Shown here in pieces: positions 60,201 to 64,000 of a DNA stretch of 64,000 nt. The first letter of the stretch is position 1. Each line of letters starts with the position of its first letter. Source of the DNA: Paralichthys olivaceus (Eukaryota > Chordata > Actinopteri > Pleuronectiformes > Paralichthyidae); contig NC_091106.1 of NCBI RefSeq assembly GCF_024713975.1, positions 15,402,501 through 15,466,500 on the forward strand, in the 5' to 3' direction. Both the position numbers and the translations under genes were made by a program. The notes under the pieces are model-generated. The model was not told the origin of the DNA and did not search any database. It saw nothing but the letters and a program-made list of their open reading frames with translations.

Positions 60201-60492
60201 ATTCAATATTTTTTCATCTCATACACTGATACATGTTGAGTGTATCCCTGTGAAGCCAAATGTCGAAGTATCTCTGGTGATTCAAATGTCAGATTGTCTT
60301 TACTCTTTATTTTAGGAGCAATACAGTTTCCAATTTAATATTATCTGCTATAATTTAATTCCTACACTCGTCAACAACAAGGTCAAACCAAACAAATGTA
60401 AGAATAGAAGGAGGAATTGGACTCGTACCGTGTTTCTTTGCAGCTCTTACCTTTTTCACCAAATATCCCTCTCTGATCTCCTCTGGCTCCAT
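57152..60492 (-). CDS. plek: pleckstrin, 9 exons, complete
   Basis: Major protein-kinase-C substrate of platelets and leukocytes; binds phosphoinositides through its PH domains and links PKC to membrane and actin changes. Segments on the minus strand are 60492-60451, 59459-59304, 59152-58971, 58718-58627, 58517-58333, 58060-57956, 57690-57607, 57495-57426 and 57291-57152, giving 351 residues (human 350). Seen: MEPEEIREGYLVKK and WKAMWVVLSEDGVEFFKKK (PH1), the PKC site FARKSTRRSIRL with Ser113, Thr114 and Ser117 at the human numbers, and the DEP domain (IFNHCFTGVTVVDWLISKE to GFVQPAGD). PH2 runs from EEFRGNIIKQGCLLKQGHRR to DEVHYFLQAATSEERKEWIK, ending VSKSGK. Complete and apparently functional. 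The downstream neighbour in this window is prokr1, as in the human 2p14 region. Confidence 0.97.
57426..57495 (-). CDS. plek: plek exon 8: PH2
   Basis: 23 codons plus one base: GDDPLGSIHLRGSVVTAVEF followed by VPD. Confidence 0.94.
57607..57690 (-). CDS. plek: plek exon 7: PH2
   Basis: 28 codons: GHRRKNWKVRKFILRDDP and AFVHYYDPTK. Confidence 0.95.
57956..58060 (-). CDS. plek: plek exon 6: linker and PH2 start
   Basis: 35 codons: ADSGFFCEGYSSDEDVLVKE and EFRGNIIKQGCLLKQ. Confidence 0.96.
58333..58517 (-). CDS. plek: plek exon 5: DEP
   Basis: Two bases plus 61 codons: VTVVDWLISKEKARNRPE through DQTNALYYF. The donor is gtaagt directly after TTT. Confidence 0.95.
58627..58718 (-). CDS. plek: plek exon 4: DEP start
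   Basis: One base, 30 codons, one base: ELYTLMKDQDDGVKELKLEQ and ANRIFNHCFT. Confidence 0.95.
58971..59152 (-). CDS. plek: plek exon 3: PH1 end and PKC sites
   Basis: 60 codons plus two bases. LVFKLTTEKKQDHFFQAAYL, then KKFARKSTRRSIRLAETINL containing the phosphorylated Ser/Thr cluster. Confidence 0.96.
59304..59459 (-). CDS. plek: plek exon 2: PH1 core
   Basis: 52 codons: GTVLNSWKAMWVVLSEDG through SPYQDFGKRT. Confidence 0.96.
59460..60450 (-). other. plek: plek intron 1
   Basis: 1.0 kb AT-rich intron. Nothing recognised. Confidence 0.8.
60451..60492 (-). CDS. plek: plek exon 1
   Basis: 14 codons, MEPEEIREGYLVKK, with the start ATG at 60492-60490 and donor gtaag. Confidence 0.93.
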
Positions 60493-60529
60493 TCTTCTGC
60501 TCTCTGCTGCTGTCGGCTGCAACTCTTTT

Positions 60530-60900
60530 AATGACTGTCAAACTGTATCCAACCCTCTCTCTCTCTTTCTGTGTGTCTCTATCTCTCTCTACTTCTGTGT
60601 CCATGTCAAAACCACAAATACACACACTCACAAGCAGGAAGTTGTGCTGGTGTGTAACAGCACTGACAAGGTGACCCAGCTTCCTCTTCTCGGTTTTTAG
60701 TTACAAAAACGGAGAGTTCAATAGAAATGATAAGCCTATATGGACATTTCACTGCACTTACAATTAAACCTCGCCCTTTTTATTTGGCCTAAAAATATGT
60801 CAAGTTTAACCACCATTAAATATATATAATATATAAAATAATCTCCTCTGTGTTGTTGGTTGAGTAATTCCCCTCATGGTACTTCCTCTATTACATCTCA
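60530..60900 (-). promoter_or_regulatory. plek: plek candidate promoter with ETS/PU.1- and RUNX-like motifs
   Basis: Upstream of the plek ATG: a GA-rich tract (minus strand, about 60545-60596), AACCACAA (60610-60617, RUNX-like), CAGGAAGT (60635-60642, ETS-like), GAGGAAG on the minus strand (about 60678-60686), and AGAGGAAGT on the minus strand (60881-60889), which matches the PU.1 core. Such sites fit a blood-cell gene, but the motifs are short and no transcription start is visible. Confidence 0.35.
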
Positions 60901-63640
60901 AGCTATTTCTGCTTGCTGTCAACCTTTTCCTGCTCTGCACCCTCCCACATTTGAAGACACTTTTCAATTATATGTTTTTTAATTTTGGATATCAAATCTA
61001 ATTTTGATCTGTACTCCTACGTTTCTTTTACTTCTGTTGAGATCAGTGAACAACCTCTGTGTGTCTGATGACACAAAAGTATTTGCCATACTTTGTTATT
61101 TTGTCTGATGCCGTTTTCTTCACGGTTAGTAAGATAAAGGAAGCTTGACACCCATGAGGTTTTGCATAGACAAGAAAATACATTATCTCACAAACAATAC
61201 ATCTTAACTCTATATTTAGACTATGAGTGTTTGTTTTAATTGAGGGTAGTGAATCATAACAGCTGACCTGAGTCAGACTCCATAAAAGGTCATTTCTACC
61301 TCCATAACTCAGTGTGGCTAAAGTATGATGGAGTCAAGTTAAAGCTGATGGTGTGAAGAAGAACAAAATATGAAATATTTAAACATATAACATAAACCAC
61401 ATGACACAATTCATCATACAGAAAGAGAAACTCTGCACTCACAGTCCTGACTCTGCTCTCTTTCATCCTGTGACAGAACTCACTCACTCTTTCTCACAAC
61501 ACGTGTCCCAGCACGTGATTTTACAAACAGTTTTCTTTTCACTGCATGAAAGGAAGTCAGTTTGCGTCAACATGGTGATGATCAACAGGACGTTGTTTGC
61601 ATGAGAGCAAAATCCCACAAAAGAGTAACTGGCAGGGGCGAACGACTGAGTGACATAATAAAAAGGAGGGGAGATTGTAACTGAGCATTAATAAAGTTAA
61701 CCTCATACTTCACAATATGATACAAGCCTCTATACACACTTGGAGTTTATTTGATTCCTCCTATTCTTGTGTGAAGCAAACTTACGAGGGTGTATTTTGT
61801 GATGTTGTTGATGCTCCTCTAGAGGGCCTCACAAACACGTTGAAAATATACAAACTGAATGACGTGAGGGCGGCGCTGTGCTGCATTCTGGGGTTACACA
61901 AGAACTAAAAATAGAATGTGAAAGAAAACAAATCATATAATGCAGGTTTTTTGAATAAGTTATTAATTGGGGGATGCATCATATATATCTAACTGTCATA
62001 ACAGTCCTCATCATGGAGAGAGCTGCCTCATTTCTATCAACCAGTTTCAAGTATTTGGGATGTTTCTTTTCTGCTTTGTTTGACAGGAACAGTAAAGACA
62101 GACAAAAAATGTGGAACATGCAAGAAAATAACAGCAAATGTGTTAATATATTAATCTATTTATTTATTTATTGTGCAGACCGCATTATTAAATGTCACCT
62201 TCTGATGATTATCTCATTCACTCTTTAAACACTGTTGACATTTCTTCATCAAACGGGACATAGTGTTGTGTCACGTCTGCCTATAAATAAACATGTTTAT
62301 GGGTTTCCTGATGAATCTTGGGGCAGTGAGATTCATTAACTGTCATCTGTGGGGGGAATGGACATGTTCAAATGAGACACTACAGAATATTTTGTAGTCA
62401 TGGACGGCTTCAGAAAATAAATAAAACAAAGCATTAACCCTAGCTGTCTCTAAAAGTGCCATGAGAAAATCCCATGTGTCTCCTCTTTTTCCCTGTGCTG
62501 TCTTTATTTTTATCTACACACAGAGTGCAAAGCAGCATCATAATGGCGTACATCCTGGGAATAGAGAGAAACAATTGATCTGTTAGCAAGAAAACTTGAA
62601 GAGGAGATGAGTAAGGTACTGTAAGCATGATGAAACTGCAGACACAGGACATCATCGTGAATAATAAACCCACTCGCTTGCAAATCACTGACACAACCTA
62701 TGGACATGCATTGTGAAACACAGGGACTTCTTTTGTACTGCACGTAATGTACCATGACCACTAAGATAGATTCTATATAGTATATTCAAACAGAAAATAT
62801 TCTCTCCAGCTTCCTGGTGAGTCAGTGCCATGTGCAGGTGAATATCCTGTAGTGGAAATGAACCCAGGGCTTGTATCCTTTTATTGCATGTGTTATCGCC
62901 CCATTAATAAAGACAGCATCTTCCATCACTGCTAATACAGTAACATCAGTATCGGATGAGTTGCGTCTTGCATTATTTCCGAGATCACTTCCATTTTTCT
63001 CTCCTCTCTTATTGAACCCAGCAATAAATACTGCATGTGTTGTTCCTCCAGCTGCCCCACCCTTTGCCTTAGCTCTTGTTTTGCAGCCCAGGGACTGAGA
63101 CATCCTCATCCCGGTCGTCTGTACCTCACAAGCGCCATCAATAATTCTGCTAAAGAGTGCACCGAGCTGAAAATGGAAGGGGAGGTTGCAGGGGGGGGGG
63201 GCAGTTGATGGCTTTTCCACGGCACACTCAATCTGTCTACCTCCTTCCCATCTCGCTGTACTCCCACACTTCTGAACATGACCTTCTGCGACGCAGTTTA
63301 TCGTTTTGTGCTGTGTGGACAACGGGCACGCACGGCAGCAGCACACGAGCATACAGCCCTGGTACAAAGCAGCTGCTGTTGATCGACTGAAGCAGGTTTA
63401 TTTATCTGTTTTATTAACCAAACACCAGTGAGCAGTGCTCATTGTTAATCAGCGAAATAGGGCAGAAAAGTTAACACAGGCAGTGGATGGCAAATATAAA
63501 ATGCATGATGAAATTTAAACAGCACCTGCCAGTATATTGCAAACCTGTCTGTCTGTTAAAGATCTAAAATATACATCACTGCAGATAACAGATGTGAAAA
63601 TAACATTCTCACAACATACGACATGTACAAAATTATATTA
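60901..63640. other. region upstream of plek
   Basis: AT-rich sequence with no recognised gene. A minus-strand open frame of 181 codons at 62822-63367 lies in a GC-richer stretch but resembles no known family. Confidence 0.5.
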
Positions 63641-64000
63641 ACCTCAACCATGTGTTCACCCCTGTCTGTTTGTGTTTTCGGTTGGTTTGTTGCTTAGCAG
63701 GATTACCTAAAACCTACTGAGGGAGTAACACAACACTTGGTTGGAAGGATGCGGTAGGCGTCGGGGAGGAACCCCTCACATTAACATGCAGTTCGGGAAT
63801 TTTGTTTCACTTTCTATAACATTGCAATATAGAGTTAGATAACAAGTCATGGATCTTGATGAAAGAAATCAGGCTTGATAAGAAGTGAGAGGAATTGGGT
63901 GCAAATCCAAATAAAAGTCAGGATCTAGTTAATTTAAACGTAGTTTCATAAGGGGACTGCTGGGTCTTGGTGGAGGGATGAACTCTGGTGAGTGCTGCTT
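63640..64000 (+). repeat. dispersed fish repeat, copy 2, reaching the window edge
   Basis: Shares with the copy at 4257-4572 the ordered blocks TTCACCCCTGTC, GTTTGTT..AGCAGGATTAC, GGTTGGAAGGATGCGG and, at the end, CTTGGTGGAGGGATGAACTC. More diverged. May continue past the window. Confidence 0.6.

Overview
The window is vertebrate nuclear DNA, almost certainly from a ray-finned (teleost) fish. Coding sequence is split into short exons with GT-AG introns. Introns are AT-rich and full of (CA)n/(GT)n and other microsatellites. Several dispersed repeats look like families I know from teleost genomes, and the four recognisable genes are vertebrate-specific orthologues. No bacterial, plasmid, phage or CRISPR signal was seen.

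Layout. (1) 1-24327, plus strand: pcsk2 (prohormone convertase 2). Eleven coding exons run from the propeptide to the stop codon; the signal peptide and first part of the propeptide lie upstream of the window. (2) 26690-35299, minus strand: complete bfsp1 (filensin), a lens beaded-filament protein, 8 coding exons, 678 residues. It is tail-to-tail with pcsk2. (3) 39600-45830, plus strand: prokr1 (prokineticin receptor, a class A GPCR), 2 coding exons, 390 residues, with a probable non-coding first exon. (4) 57152-60492, minus strand: complete plek (pleckstrin), 9 coding exons, 351 residues. The rest is introns and intergenic DNA. The largest gap is about 11 kb between prokr1 and plek, where I find no gene.

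The four genes do not form a pathway: neuroendocrine hormone maturation, lens cytoskeleton, neuropeptide-like GPCR signalling, and a platelet/leukocyte PKC substrate. What is informative is the linkage. In human, PCSK2-BFSP1 lie together on 20p12 and PLEK-PROKR1 together on 2p14-p13; here both pairs lie within 64 kb.

All splice junctions were placed by hand by joining phases across GT-AG borders. Total coding lengths divide by three for each gene (1743, 2037, 1173 and 1056 nt including stops). Protein lengths match my memory of the human orthologues to within about 13 residues. I found no clearly new biological system. The most interesting points are simple repeats lying against three bfsp1 splice sites, a conserved caspase/myristoylation site in filensin, a remodelled second extracellular loop in the prokineticin receptor, an ETS/RUNX-like cluster upstream of plek, and a perfect 14-bp hairpin in the large intergenic gap.
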